The position numbers were made by a program, and so were the translations under genes. Below, piece after piece: positions 21,155-33,900 of a stretch of DNA of 64,000 nt; positions within the stretch are counted from its first letter, which is position 1, and every line of letters starts with the position of its first letter. This stretch comes from Rhyacophila brunnea (Eukaryota; Arthropoda; Insecta; Trichoptera; Rhyacophilidae): the NCBI GenBank assembly GCA_022495005.1, contig JAGYXB010002029.1:310001-374000 (forward strand). The letters run 5' to 3'. The notes below the pieces were generated by a model. It was not told where the DNA came from. It was given only the letters and a program-made list of their open reading frames with translations, and did not search any database.

Positions 21155-21588
21155 AAATGTTTTTAAATTTTCTGTTGAATCATATAAATCTTGACTTGAC
21201 TAGCTTAAACGATCAAAAAAATTGTAGTTGATAGAAATAATACTGAAATGTCAAGTTGACATTTCATATTGATTTCCATAGTAACACACGTATATATTAA
21301 TAATTTAGTTGTTTGGACCCCAGACCCCTAACAACCAATAATGGTGGATTGGATTACGGATTTCTTCCGAAATAACTTTTCATACAAAACAGAATTAACT
21401 GAAAATGAATTCAATTCTACTTAAAGATGGCTAAAAGTATTAAAAGAATGCATTGGCATCGTGTTCTGATATATTCTAAAAGTTTCAAATGTCTAGCTAG
21501 TCGGGAAGTTAGTTAAAAATCGATTGCAAGATTTGTACCGGATAAACAACCACCGGACAAATAAGAATACGACCTAATAAAAACGTTG
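21155..21588. mobile_element. TA MITE family M2, copy 1
   Basis: It matches 24546-24977 over its length (GATTTCCATAGTAAC, GAATTCAATTCT, GAATGCATTGGCATCGTGTT, CTAGCTAGTCG). The right end AAAACGTTG is flanked by TA; the left TIR has decayed. Homology with the other copy also covers about 28 bp to the left, so the true left end is uncertain. Confidence 0.65.
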
Positions 21589-21894
21589 TAAAAAATATTA
21601 GTTCCTCGGCCACATTACTTATGGACAAAACTACAGCCTACAGAGAATGACACCGCATTCCATGGCTTTAGAACGTCTGTGATTGGCAGGACTCCAGCTA
21701 CACCGATCTGTTCCAGGTAGCAGATGATAGGAGATGGATGATAATAAGAAGATAGACCCCACCCCATTAATGATGATGAAGATGATTATGACAATAATTG
21801 CTACGTTTTGAATATTTTGTTCATATTTTTGATTTACTGGGAAATGGTAATTTACTATGGAAAAGATTAAGTTTTGTTAAATTTTAAATTAAAT

Positions 21895-22335
21895 CGTATA
21901 TTTTTGATTATATTTATTACCTTTCAATTATTAAAACTATATTATGGATTTTTATAGTTTTGGCTATTTACCAATAATTCTTACAGTGTAGAGTAAAATT
22001 TTAAATTAGCATTAAGTCGACACATTGGATACTTATGTTAATTTATGGAAATCTAAATTATAAGGAAATTTAAATTATAATATAAATAAATAAAAACCAT
22101 AAAATTAGGTTATTTGCAAAACAATCAAATTATTACTGTTATGTACTCGTAATGCCTGCCAGTGGAGTAGTGGCAGGATGTTTGCTTGCCAAGCAATAGA
22201 ATACAAACAAGCAAGAATATCCCGGTTTTAGATTAGTTTTTCAACTTTGGCTTGATTCAGAGCATGGACCTAATGGTTTGAGTAAATAGCTAACAGATGT
22301 TCTTCATATGTGGAGGTTATCCTAACAGAGCCCTA
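21895..22335. repeat. Dispersed repeat R2, copy 2
   Basis: Partner of 6503-6895; see the shared motifs there. From about 22320 it runs into R3 copy 2 (to 22510), the empty-site version of the SINE-bearing copy at 8150-8630. Confidence 0.6.
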
Positions 22336-22609
22336 AAATTGATAGGAGCTGCAGGGACTGAAAAAATAATTTGCTCTAATAAAGTCTGAAATAGATTTCG
22401 ATGGAATATTACATATTTAACTTCACCAACAAAAAGCAAAAAAATATTTTTAATAATGTTATACCAAAAGAATAAAATTATATTTTATTAAGTGGATTTT
22501 GTGGCACCAGCGAGGCTATTCTAACATATCACTTAACATGGAAAAACAGCTAAAGTGCTAAAATATGTAACATTTAGCACATTACGCATTCCGGTTGTTA
22601 ATTATGTAT

Positions 22610-23419
22610 GTTACGCCGAATGTGCGAAATTAACTATTACATGAAATGGGCTAAATTTTGCCTAAATCATGAAAAATGCAAGCCCATTGCCTTATTCATG
22701 AATTAGACAAAATATCTGGTGAGTGCATGAATTCGGCAGTAATTTTTCTGCCTTGTTCATGCATTGGACAAATTAGATAGTAGCGCTACCGTGGTATTTT
22801 TTGCAACTAAACTAAATGTGTGAAATGCTCGTGGATTGGTCAAAATATACGTATATTATCTATGGTCAAAATAGGTGGTCGCGCTCCGGTGGTGTTTTTT
22901 GCAACTAATCAAACTAACCAAATGTGTCAAATGTCATTGATTATAATATAAAAATATACCAATCAATAACTACAATGACGTTCATATCCATTTACTATGC
23001 GCAAAAAAACTAGAACTATAATATGATAACGGATGAATTTTATTAAAAGGTATTTTCGCGATTTGATTCGTGCTTGGGTATCGTACGTGCAATGGTCGAT
23101 TGTATGTTTTTGATAGTTTGTTGACACTTGTTAGCTAACCTCAAAATGGACATTCAGTTGAATAATTCAGAATTTCAAAACCTAACCTAACCTAATAATA
23201 TTATATTATGTCCAATTATAACTAGTAAAACCATCCGTATTAAATTTACTTTTTCTACTGTCATGTTGACAGTTTAAGAATTCCATGCCCTGGTGAATTC
23301 ATGTACTCGGCAGAAAATTTACCTAATTCGTGAATAAGGCAACAGGCTTGACTATTACATGAATTAGCCAAAATTTAGCCCATTTCATGTAATAGTCAAT
23401 TTCGCACATTTGGCGTAAC
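22610..23419. mobile_element. TIR element with 6 bp duplication ATGTAT (810 bp)
   Basis: Ends GTTACGCCGAATGTGCGAAA and its complement GTTACGCCAAATGTGCGAAA at the right tip begin inverted repeats that persist, with gaps, for more than 100 bp. ATGTAT flanks both sides (22604-22609 and 23420-23425). An internal block with TTTTTTGCAACTAA is itself duplicated (about 22795 and 22895). No coding region. Superfamily not assigned. Confidence 0.75.
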
Positions 23420-23654
23420 ATGTATACAAGTTAGCAGCGAGGAATGTCAGAAAGTGTTAATACTTAACGGCACCTCAATTGGGCGTGCTAGTGCGAGAAC
23501 GGGAGAGAGTACGTAAATTTTACATATTGAGAAACTTTGAAAAATCATCACAGTACCGCTCCGCTGCCTCTCGATTCGCGGCTGTCAAATTAATATCGAG
23601 TGCAAAAATATTGTTTTATTGTTTTCCCTACTGCAATGGCACTCATTTTGTGTC

Positions 23655-23692
23655 CCCATATGATCTTATTAGGATCGGACATGGTCTTCATA
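23655..23692 (+). repeat. SINE family A tail scrap
   Basis: CCCCATATGATCTTATTAGG and ATCGGACATGGTC are the hairpin tail of SINE family A without its body. Confidence 0.6.
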
Positions 23693-23924
23693 TAAAAAAA
23701 AACCTTCTGTCACATATTAACGGTACATAGAATGTCTAGTACATATCAAGATACATCTGTGCGTGAACAAATGAATATTGTGTAAAAAATGTTTACAAAC
23801 ATTTCCATAAAAATATTTTGAATTTTTTACAAATGTTTGTCTGTTTTCTGCAAACATTGTTCACATACAATAATGTATGTTGCTCGGGACTATTCAAAAG
23901 AATGCATTAATTGCATTAGTTACA

Positions 23925-24125
23925 TACCTACCTTCTATATAAAACAACATAATACATTTATTAATGGCTGCCCCAAGCAACTAAAAAGCGTTAGAGACGT
24001 CACTGGTCTGTCTATTTTCATGCACTAGTTGATTACATAGTATTGTATACATTGACCTCTCACTACCTGGTCAATATATATTTGAACGTTTGGACTCACT
24101 GATAAAGGCCAATAAACGCAAACGT
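23925..24125. repeat. Dispersed repeat R4, copy 2
   Basis: Partner of 10855-11045, with CTATATAAAACAACATAA, GACCTCTCACTACCTGGTCA and CTGATAAAGG. The same TATAAA placement is kept. Confidence 0.5.
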
Positions 24126-24148
24126 CATGTTGTAAGTATTTTTGGCTA

Positions 24149-25438
24149 CAGAGTAAACTTTCGATTATCTGGTTTGCGGATTATCCGTGCATGAATTTAA
24201 TTTTTAAAAACTCGCTCGCTTTCATGTGCGTCCTATAAGTGCACGTGTTTGTGTTTAGATGTTTGAAGCGGGTGGTGGAGGTGTCTGGAAAAGCGAAAAA
24301 AACCAAGATCATTTAAGGGAACGGAAATAAGAAATCTTCCTGTTGATTATTACAATCAGAAAAGAGCATGAATGGATAGAAAGAACTTTGAAGATTGGTT
24401 CGAAATTAAACGGGTTCCTGAAGCGAGAGATTTTTTGAAAAGTAAGGGTTTGTCACAGAAAGCAGTGCTGTTATTAGATAATGCTCCTTCTCATCCAAAT
24501 GAAAGCGTATTAAATAATTACAAGATAAAAATAGCTTTTTATATACAACGTTTTTAAATTTTCTGTTGAATTGCTATGCTCAATATGCTCAAACTTGTAC
24601 TTGATATGATGTAAATAAAAAACAAACAAACAAACAAATATAGAATACTGAAATGTCATTTTGACCTTTCATTTTGATTTCCATAGTAACGCACGTATAT
24701 ATTAATAATTTAGTTGCCAGGACCACCCCCTTAGCAACCAATAATAGTCTTTTACTTTTTACGGATTTTTCTGAAATAACTTTCCATACAAAACAGAATT
24801 AACTGAAAATGAATTCAATTCTGCTTAAAGATGGCTTAAAGTGTTAAAAGAATGCATTGGCATCGTGTTCTGATATATTCTAAAAGTTTCAAATGTCTAG
24901 CTAGTCGAGAAGTTAGTTTAAAATCGATTGCAAGATTTGTACTGGACAAACAAGAATACGAGCTAATAAAAACGTTGTAAAATGGACGACGGCCTTATGG
25001 TTGCAAAATTTTTACCACCTAATAGTACATCTTTAATTTAACCCATGGATCGAAGGGTTATCTCATTAATGAAACGACATTACTGTAATGACCTTCTCAA
25101 ATCCTTTGTACTGAAGATGACGATTTGGTTAAATTTTGGAAAAAAATAACAATACTGGATGCGATACATGGAGTAACTCAATCTTGATACAAACTAAAGC
25201 CAATAACACTCATTCGATTGTGGAGGAAAATTCTACCAAATAATGTAGAAAGTGATTGGATTCTATCGAGCCTGAGAGAAGTGAAATAGTGTCTGAAATA
25301 TGTGAGCTAATGGCAAATTTACATATGTAGCTTTGAAAATGTTACACGGATATTATTTCCAATCTCTAGTTCTCTCCATAATATGTACTATAGTTTTATA
25401 AGTACTCCCGACGATTTAAACAACCTCCCGGTTAACTG
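24149..25438 (+). pseudogene. pogo/Tigger-type transposase remnant
   Basis: A TIR-like start (CAGAGTAAACTTTCGATTAT after a TA) precedes a frame encoding NFEDWFEIKRVPEARDFLK and KAVLLLDNAPSHPNE, the second-Asp region of DDE_1 (jerky/Tigger) transposases. After an intervening MITE, the frame resumes near 24990 with LMVAKFLPPNSTSLI, MDRRVISLMKRHYCNDLL and further matches through about 25290, in a stop-ridden form. Joined, these are the conserved LPPN.TSL.QP.D block downstream of NAPSHP. The right limit is uncertain; CCCGGTTAACTG at 25427 could be the other TIR. Dead element. Confidence 0.75.
24546..24977. mobile_element. TA MITE family M2, copy 2, inside the Tigger transposase
   Basis: Ends CAACGTTTTTAAA and TAAAAACGTTG are inverted and flanked by TA (24544-24545, 24978-24979). 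It splits the Tigger coding frame between the NAPSHP and LPPN blocks. Second copy of the repeat at 21155-21588. Confidence 0.8.
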
Positions 25439-25467
25439 CAAAAAGCAAACTTACTCGCCGTAATTAT

Positions 25468-25808
25468 GACGCCTGTACACGTGCATGGAATTACTATCGG
25501 CAATTGTGCTTATTTTAAACTGTCATGACAATAACTGTTTACACGTAACAGTGCTGACTGTCTCTTCAATCTCATTCTTCAAGAGTAAGCAAGACGTGAG
25601 GTTGTCATTTTATACTACTATCTGACAGGACGTATTGAAAATCGGAGCTCAAAATGAGTAGTTCATTTTTTTACCGGCATGTTCGCTCCTATCGCTCTAC
25701 TGCGCAGGCGCAGATCGAAAATAATCTTACTTGCGCGCAATAAGTCATCACAATTTGGAATCTTCCAATTACTGTGCAAAGTACATCCATGCACGTGTAA
25801 ACGGGGTA
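25468..25808. mobile_element. MITE family M1, copy 2
   Basis: Ends CGCCTGTACACGTGCATGGA and ACATCCATGCACGTGTAAAC are inverted. The internal TCTCATTCTTCAAGAGTAAG and CTCTACTGCGCAGGCGCAGA are shared with copies at 5803 and 58931. Confidence 0.75.
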
Positions 25809-26048
25809 TTACAACAATTCTTACGTTAATTACTACCAATTGACTAATTGCGGCATATAAGAGAAAGAGAAATCTTATGTAAGTAAATGCTATTTCAAAG
25901 TACTCAAATGACAATAAATATGTTTGTTTTATACAACCGAAAACATTTCTCTTGATTACGCAATGTTATTAGGGATTGCAATACCGAATGAAAATATCAA
26001 TACATATATGTATATCTTTAATAGGTAAAGGTAAAATATGGTAGAGAT

Positions 26049-26730
26049 CAGTGGTGAAGACTCCATAATAGGAGATTATTTGAAGCCTACTTTCTTAAGA
26101 AAAATATTTTTTAATTGCATATTGACTTATTTATATAATCACTTGATTATATATTCCATAAAATAATTTATTTTGCCAACGAGATATGCCGTATGTGTAG
26201 GAATTTATTACACAGATACAAAATAATCTGCAAAGGTTTTAAATAATATACCACAGCGCGCCATCTGTCTTGACGTAAATAAAGGTTGGACTATGTTTCA
26301 AATAATTCTCAATTTTTTTCGTAGGGAGCCCAGTCTATCGAATTGTATGAACTAAGGCAAGCTACGATCGCAGAGAGAAGTAGAGAACTAAATAATTAAT
26401 AATCAGATAATTTAAAAAAAGTATTTCTATGGTGTTTAATCGAATATTAATATACTGTTTTTAAAAATAGGAAGAACTTGTATCTAATGATTTTTGATGT
26501 GTGTAAATGTTTTGAAAAAATACGTAATTTAAACTGATCGCTTAATTTTATGTCGTCAGTGAGTTTTTGAAGTTTCATTAAATTAGTGTCGTTGTCATTA
26601 GTGTGTACCTATTCATTAGTAGTAATATCGTATTAGGTATCTTCTTATTTCTCGTATGTATACCTGACAAGTGTGTTCTTTTTATCAGATCTCCACAGCC
26701 TACCTCTTTCCAAGTCACCCTTCGCCACTG
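26049..26730. mobile_element. hAT MITE with 8 bp duplication GTAGAGAT (family H1-like)
   Basis: It starts CAGTGGTGAAG and ends CACCCTTCGCCACTG, with GTAGAGAT exactly on both sides (26041-26048, 26731-26738). Terminal bases match the H1 family, while the interior seems largely different. Confidence 0.8.
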
Positions 26731-26948
26731 GTAGAGATGCTGATGTTACAAATACCCAGTAATTGAACTATTGACACTTTCTTCTTCGAATGATCTTTCA
26801 ATAAATTTATATTATTAAGAAGTGTTCTTAGATGTGTATGTGCCCCATTGGTAATTCCACCTGTTTTATTAGTTTATCGCACTTTTAACACTTAAAATTT
26901 TTTAATTTATATTTTTCTGTTATTGTATAAGCCATGTACTCTTTAACC

Positions 26949-29709
26949 CGGCCGGCGCCGATGTCACACACCTTGTACAAATCGGCCAAATTCGCAATGC
27001 ACATGTGTATAAATCGATGCCACCGCGTCCATATTTATCATACGGGACTGATTTTTTCACGTAAATTTGGCCTGATTTGTCCTTCTCCTACCACCTATGA
27101 CATATTTTAAAAGCATTGGTTCTAAATATAAAATAATCACCAAAGTTTCGAACCAATTCGTACGGCCAAGTTTTGCCGGTCGACAGAAATCAGTTTGAAC
27201 TGCGCGCCGCGACTGCGCAGTATACGACAGACTTTCAACCGAGCGGGCCATTGCGCGGGATTGTATTTATCGCATACAAGTTGAATATTTACCGCAATCG
27301 TTGATAAATACTTTTTTTGCTGTCTGGTGTACTTATCACATTAAAACTGGCATGATTAACTATTGAACGTATGATTTTATTTTATCGCGATTTTTAAAAT
27401 ACTTTTTGTACTGTCTACCGTGTCCCATTTTAGTGAATGTGAAAATGAATACTGATATCAATAACTATGGTGTGTGAGTTAAATGGTTTCTGTGATTTGG
27501 CGTTTCTTAATACTGTAGTTAAACATTTTAAAAACATTTCATAGTTTTATAGTGCGTAAATATGGAGGAAGAAAATGTGCGTACTAATGAGGAATTGGAC
27601 TCAGATTATGACATGTCGGAAGAGGAATTGAAACAACATGAGACTGATCATGATGTTGACGATACGGACTCTGACGAGCCAATTGAATTTTTGCGGTCAT
27701 GGAGAACTGGTCCGTATATTCCAATAGTTCACGAATTCAATGATTGTCAATCTGGCGTGACATCGAACGACTTGGACGAATCCTCTCCCGAATGTCTTTT
27801 CTTTGAACATTTTTTGAATAAAAATATAATGTCGGAAATAGTGAACCAAGCGAATACATTTTTTAACCATTCGTACAGTGCGGGTGACCTCGGACCGAAA
27901 TCGCGGTCACACAATTGGACAGACACGTCAGTGCCGGAGTTGTATACATTTTTTGCCGTATCAATGCTGATGACTCGAAATAAGCACACGTCGATAGAGG
28001 AACATTGGAGCACCGATCCTTACCTGCATGCAGACATTTTTGGGAAAATAATGGCTAGAAATCGATATCAACTTATTTTACAAATGCTTCATTTTTCTGA
28101 TCCTAGTGTGACCGCCTCAAATGATAGACTAGCTAAAATTAGATTACTGTTAGAACACACAAGAACAATTTTTAGGGAAACGATGATACCGTATCAGAAT
28201 CTTTGCATAGATGAGAGCATAATCGTGTTTAAGGGTAGATGAATTTTTAAACAATTCATTCCTTCCAAAAGACATCGATTTGGAATAAAAATGTTTGTGA
28301 TGTGTGACGTAATGACAGGATATATTATTGACTTTATAATTTATTGTGGGGAAGGGACTGACATACAAGACAATGAAAATCTCGGTATTTCCGGTGCGGT
28401 AGTGACAACGCTAATGAAAGACTATATCGGGAAAGGTCACACCTTATGGTGTGATAACTGGTATTCGAGTCCGGCGCTCTTTAAATACCTTCACTCTCAC
28501 AAAACGAATGCTTGCGGTACAGTGAGAAAAAATCGTAAAGATATGCCAGAGTTCAGCAAACTGAAAAAGGGAGATACCGAGGCTAAATACAATAGTCCAC
28601 TTTTGGCTCTGAAATGGCACGATAGGAGGGATGTTCACATGCTATCCACCCTCCACGATGCATCATTTGGACCAACGGGAAAAGTGAACTATAGAACTGG
28701 CGAAAACATTGAAAAACCAAAATGTGTTATAGATTATAACAAAAATATGGGTACGGTAGATAAGTCCGACATGATGCTTAGCAACTTGTCGTGTCTGAGA
28801 AAATCGATCAAGTGGTATAAAAAGGTCGCATTCCACATGATCGACTTATATTTATTTAAATTTATTAAATCTGACAAAAAAACATTGGGCGATTTTCAAC
28901 TCTTGTGTAATAAAACAACTAGTGGACAAATATTGTGTGAGAATTTCAAATGCACCCCTGCCCAAGCCGACAGCGTCAACTAGCGATAATCCCGTACGAT
29001 TATTGCCCAAAAGTGCAACAGGACATTTGCCAGAATACATTTTACCGACACAAAATACCGATAAGCCTAGAAGAAGATGTTTCGTATGCGGGAATTCTAA
29101 AAAAAATCCGAAAAAAACAAAACTCTCTCGCTATATGTGCCCAACGTGTGATGTTGCGTTATGTCTGTCACCTTGCTTTAAAATATATCACACATCTAAA
29201 GAATTTTAAAATAGGTTTATTATTGTATTTATTTTTTTTTTTAATATGTGAGTTCCTGTTAATTTATCAATAATATTCAATAAGTGAAGTGTTTGTGTAG
29301 TTTAAATATATTAAAAGGGTCCCCTTTATATTTGTTTACGACTCAACCCGAAGACATTAATATGTGATTTATCGATATGCACTTGAAAATTAGTAACGCT
29401 CGATTCGTGGGAACGTATGCACAAGTGTCGAAATATTACACACCGCGCAGAGCTCTAACTATTTGCTACAAAATGGCGACTTGCGGTAAGTTCTTTCAAA
29501 TTTGGATAGCATTCGTTTGTTCGAGTGTTTCTGATATTATAACTGATTTATTACGGTTTTTTAGTGTGTCAAAATTATCTTAATGGCTTTGGGTTCTCGA
29601 CTGGAGCTGTGACATATTTTTTATTGCTTTTTTTAGTATAGAACAAAGACGATAATGAAATTCATGCGTAGTTATGGTGCGTCATACGATTTTTGAGGCA
29701 GGTGCCGGG
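26949..29709 (+). mobile_element. piggyBac-like element, near-complete (2761 bp)
   Basis: TTAA flanks both sides (26945-26948, 29710-29713). Ends CCCGGCCGGCGCC and, on the other strand, CCCGGCACCTGCC share the CCCGG tip. It carries a transposase with one stop and one frameshift (27562-29209). The length fits autonomous piggyBac elements. Confidence 0.92.
27562..29209 (+). pseudogene. piggyBac-like transposase, one stop and one frameshift
   Basis: It starts MEEENVRTNEELDSDYDMSE, the usual acidic N-terminus. The DDE-type core follows: CIDESIIVFKGR (first Asp), TLWCDNWYSSPALFKYLHSH (second), CVIDYNKNMGTVDKSDMM (third and a fourth Asp). The C-terminal cross-brace zinc region is RRCFVCGNSKKNPKK, then YMCPTCDVALCLSPCFK. 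A TGA at 28240 directly after FKGR interrupts an otherwise continuous frame, and a +1 shift near 28930-28950 moves the zinc region out of frame. Catalytic and zinc residues are all still present, so decay is recent. Total length would be near 550 residues, as expected for the family. It moves DNA by excision and reinsertion at TTAA. Confidence 0.92.
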
Positions 29710-29713
29710 TTAA

Positions 29714-30786
29714 TAAGTAGATAAATATCAAAAATTAGGCACAGGCAAGTCATAAGACATTCGCCACCTATAGTTGCTAATGATTATGCAAACGAACAGT
29801 ATCAAATTTAATTTAACCACGATTTCATGACAACTTCTAAATCTTGCGAGTGACAAGTGAAAATATTGGGATAAATTTAAAATCAGGGAAGTATGTACCT
29901 ACATATTATAATTCATACGTAATTCGCAAATCTGCACGTGTCGTTATCGGTCACTAAGGATGTCGATGGACAATGGAATTAAACCAGACACCGACAAAAT
30001 AATTAGTCCTTTTACCTTTTATGTTAATTAATACATTTTGTTCCCAAGTTTTATTACTAAGTTTAGTTAGAAGGTTTCAACAGGTAAATGGGGGGGGGGG
30101 GGGAATGAAATGTCGTTTATATAAATAACACATTTTATTATTTTCCTCCATATTTATACAACCTAAGCTTATTTACAAATTAAAACAAAGCTACGCACGC
30201 AGCTTTCCGCCGCCGCATTGGAAAAGTTTAGATTTTGAATAAATCATTAAATAGATTTTAAATAATATATAACGTTTTTAAAATAAAACAAGTCTGTTTG
30301 GTGACTGCGATCGTGATAATCATCATTCAAACTGGAAAAATAATTCACATGCCGCTATATTAATATATCTTGAATAAATCAGAATTTTTTTCAAATTAAA
30401 TGTCATTAATATGTAACATAGACATTCATTTGATACAAATGCAAGAAATGGAGTTAAATTCTATAAGATGAATTATACTATCTAGTTTGGATGACGATAT
30501 ATTATTATGCAGTGATATTAAAATTGATCATATTGACAGCAAATGCTATTTACTATTTATAAGCCATCAAAATCACAAATAGAGGATACAGTTATCACAT
30601 GTGTTTAGACATCCATTATAAATTATGTCAAAAATTATAAACATAATAATATTGTCATTTCAAAAACGTGTATTTAAACCTCACAAAGTAAAGGTTGCAG
30701 AAATGAAAGAGTGATATAGTTTCCAAAAGACGGGGTACGGTTGCGCAACAGCCGGGAGATATTGTTTGTCTAATAATAGGATTGGT
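29714..30786. other. Intergenic sequence and NDUFS2 3' flank, with a G14 run
   Basis: No gene was recognised. A run of 14 G lies at 30090-30103. The part next to 30787 must contain the NDUFS2 3' UTR; several TTTATT/TTTAAT strings could be minus-strand poly(A) signals, but none is decisive. Confidence 0.4.
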
Positions 30787-30916
30787 CTATCGATCGATCT
30801 CTCCGAATACGACGTCGAGCGTTCCGATAATGGCCACGATGTCAGCTAACATGGAGTTGCGACCGATCTTCTCTAAAGCCGCCAAGTGAGCGAAACCGGG
30901 AGCCTTGATCTTGCAC
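30787..30916 (-). CDS. NDUFS2: NDUFS2 exon 10, terminal (residues 424-466)
   Basis: Acceptor TTATTTCAG. Encodes [39 protein letters not shown] then R and TAG. FGE(V/I)DR at the end is the family's C-terminus. Confidence 0.96.
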
Positions 30917-33900
30917 CTGAAATAACAGTCACCATTAATATTGTCACATACCGGTCAGTTTGTATTAAAAATCTTTGAGGGGACAAATGGAAGGTTTTTA
31001 TTATTTACTAGTCGGCTAACTTTACTACGAATTAAAAAACGTTTTGGTTAGTGCTGCAGAATGCACTCTGCAAGATGTACGGCTGAAAAGGAGAGTAAAA
31101 CTTTGCACTAACCCAGGGGTGGGCAAAATGTGGCCCGCCGGGTATTTTTTTGCGGCCCGCCATCATTAATTGTGCTTCTGATTACGAATAACTTTTTTAT
31201 AAATTTTCAAAAATATTGACAATAGATTAAAATTTGAAGAATTTGTTGTTTCGTAAATGTATTATATCAATACTTCTTCGTTGCGTCTCGTCTCATATTA
31301 TGTAACCACTATTTTCTACATTGAACATCGTGACACATTTAAATACTTTTAAGTCCGCGTTGCAAGGAATTAAAATATATGCCCATGATATGGTAAAATG
31401 TTTGAATGGATTTTAATTAAAACTCAAGTTAATCCTTCCACAAATATCGAATAACAACGTGGACCACTTTCAAGTTGCTGAATATATCAGAATAAAAATT
31501 TGAAGAATATGGTAAAATTATTAAAGCTCTGAATGACGATTTTTCACAAAGATTTGGTGACTTCCGAAAAATTGAGACAAGTTTAGCAATATAGTACGCG
31601 ATCCATTTTCAATAGATATTGATTGTGTACCGACATAGCTACAATTTGAGATTATTGATCTGCATTGTGACACTGATTTTGAGTGACGAAACATTTTCGA
31701 TCATGAACCTAAATTAAAAAATTTTACGATCAAGTATCTCCGATGTCCATTTACAAGCAGTTTTGAGAATATCAACTACAAAATTAACACCTGAATTTAA
31801 AAAAATGTTATAAAATGTACAACAGTTTCATTTTTCTCATAAATTTTTTTGTAATGTTTATTTTTCGTGATAATAGTGTATATCTAAAAATGGTATTTTA
31901 CTTGCGGCCCGCCGCTCATTTTGAATTCTTGAATTTGGCCCTCCATCCAAAAAGGTTGCCCCCCCCTGCACTAACCTAACCTAATCGAATTTTTTTTTAT
32001 TTTTTTTAAACGGTACATGTTCAAACACGCGCGTTAACATGATCTTACTCCCTACTTCAATTTTAGTTTGTCAATTTATGGATACGGCCGTATGTTGTAG
32101 CTTAACCACTGGGGAATAACAAAAGAAATGGCGTATTTCAAAAAAACACTACCTTATACTCAGGTCAACAATTATTATAAAACAATCATTCGTAGAATGT
32201 TTACTACACTTGAATGGTCAAAAACATTGCTTATAATTAGTATCTTTAGAATTGTCTTCAAATGTGTTAATCTTGTCCATTTTTTGAATTATAAAATGCC
32301 TAATTCTTGTCAAATTTGGGATCACAGAGATTATCAATATAATTTTTTATCGTAAAATATTTTACAAAAATAATCTCGTCATAAATTATACTAATGGTTT
32401 TATAAATGCGTTTAAAAATTAATAAATGTAAAAAATCTTAACACCGCTGCACATTCATGTACTGAAATATGACTATATTCTAAAACATTAGAGCGAGAGG
32501 TTTAAAAGAACACTATTTTATCTAATAAAATACTTTTTGCAGTCATCAAATGTTTAAAATACATATAAAGGATAACAAGGCTTCAAAATTATATAAAAAG
32601 ATTATCTACAACGTTTAAGGAATGTCCAGGATCATGGTTTGAAAATGGAATAAAAGTCCATTTTGACCTACGCTGAGCATGTCCCCCCTTAATGCATATT
32701 ATATAACAGACATCAATATTGAAAATAACATAACCTTTGACATGTGTTTAAGTTTATCCCATATTTCTCAACATTCAAGAATCGTACCTTCTTACCCACG
32801 TGTTCCCTGGTGTAAACAGAAAGTGTGTTGTAAGCTGTCTGGCAAAAGTGACAAATCTTGTCATGTCTCAGAACTCTTCAAAGTATATAAATGGGGGATA
32901 ATGGATTACCGGTAAGGTTTGGAGCTGCCGTCGGCGACAAGGTAGACACCAAACTCTCCTTTTGGGGCCTCTATCGCCGTGTATGTGGCACCTGGGGGCA
33001 CTTGGTAGCCCTGCGTGAACAGCTTGAAGTGGTGGATCAGGGCCTCCATAGATGTCTGACAAACGAAATAGATTGCATTACAATAATGTTTTTGAATTAT
33101 TGATGTCTAATTGAGGTGCTGAGAATTAAACAAGTACAAGTTACATATATTTAAAAAAAATAGTTATATGTATTAGAAACACACCAACACACACACAAGC
33201 ACACATGAACTCACAATAAGCTCACACTATGGCTCAAAAATTGTTCAACGTCGTTTTACTTGATATTCAAATGTATCAGAGCCACATTGAAGTCACCTCA
33301 CGCCTCTCATGCCACACCACCAACCTCACACGGTAGACACTCACACATTTGATTATTTTCTGCAAATTTACTTATTTTCAAATCATGTGACCTGTGTCTG
33401 ATTTTAATGGTTTGCTACTTCGGTTAATTGGAGCTGCAAATGGCAGGTAATTGACACATTATTTTTGTAAGTTGTCAGTTTTTATTATTGGATGGTCTGA
33501 TGGTTCTAGCATACGAATTCAAGTGACGTGATGACAACGTGTTTCTAGCTTTAGAAGCCGTTTTAGAATCACTATTTATGCATTAAACAGGATTCAAACA
33601 TGTACACTTTACAACATCGTTAGTGATAATATATTTATATATTATGTAAACACTTATTGCAAGTGTGAAGTGTATCGCGCAGCGCATGTATGTGAGCCAC
33701 AATAAAACATAACATAAGTGGATCCCTTATTTGACGATACTATACGATACTGATACAATCTATATTGAAGATGGGTATTCTAATTTCAATCTTGAAATAC
33801 TAGTGGCGAAGGGTAGAGGTAGACTAACAAAGTTTAATATGCACTACTTATGGTGGATCTTGAAAGCCTACTTCCACCCTCCTTTACTGTGAAATACGGA

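Noticed and set aside
23178..23197. CCTAACCTAACCTAATAA, resembling the insect telomere repeat; also near 31975
   Set aside because: Only three units each; at 31969 one unit is simply the hAT target duplication next to similar sequence. Too short to claim an interstitial telomere.
30090..30103. G14 run as a quadruplex or regulatory signal
   Set aside because: A lone homopolymer without further G-tracts or conservation evidence; it could also be of uncertain length from sequencing.
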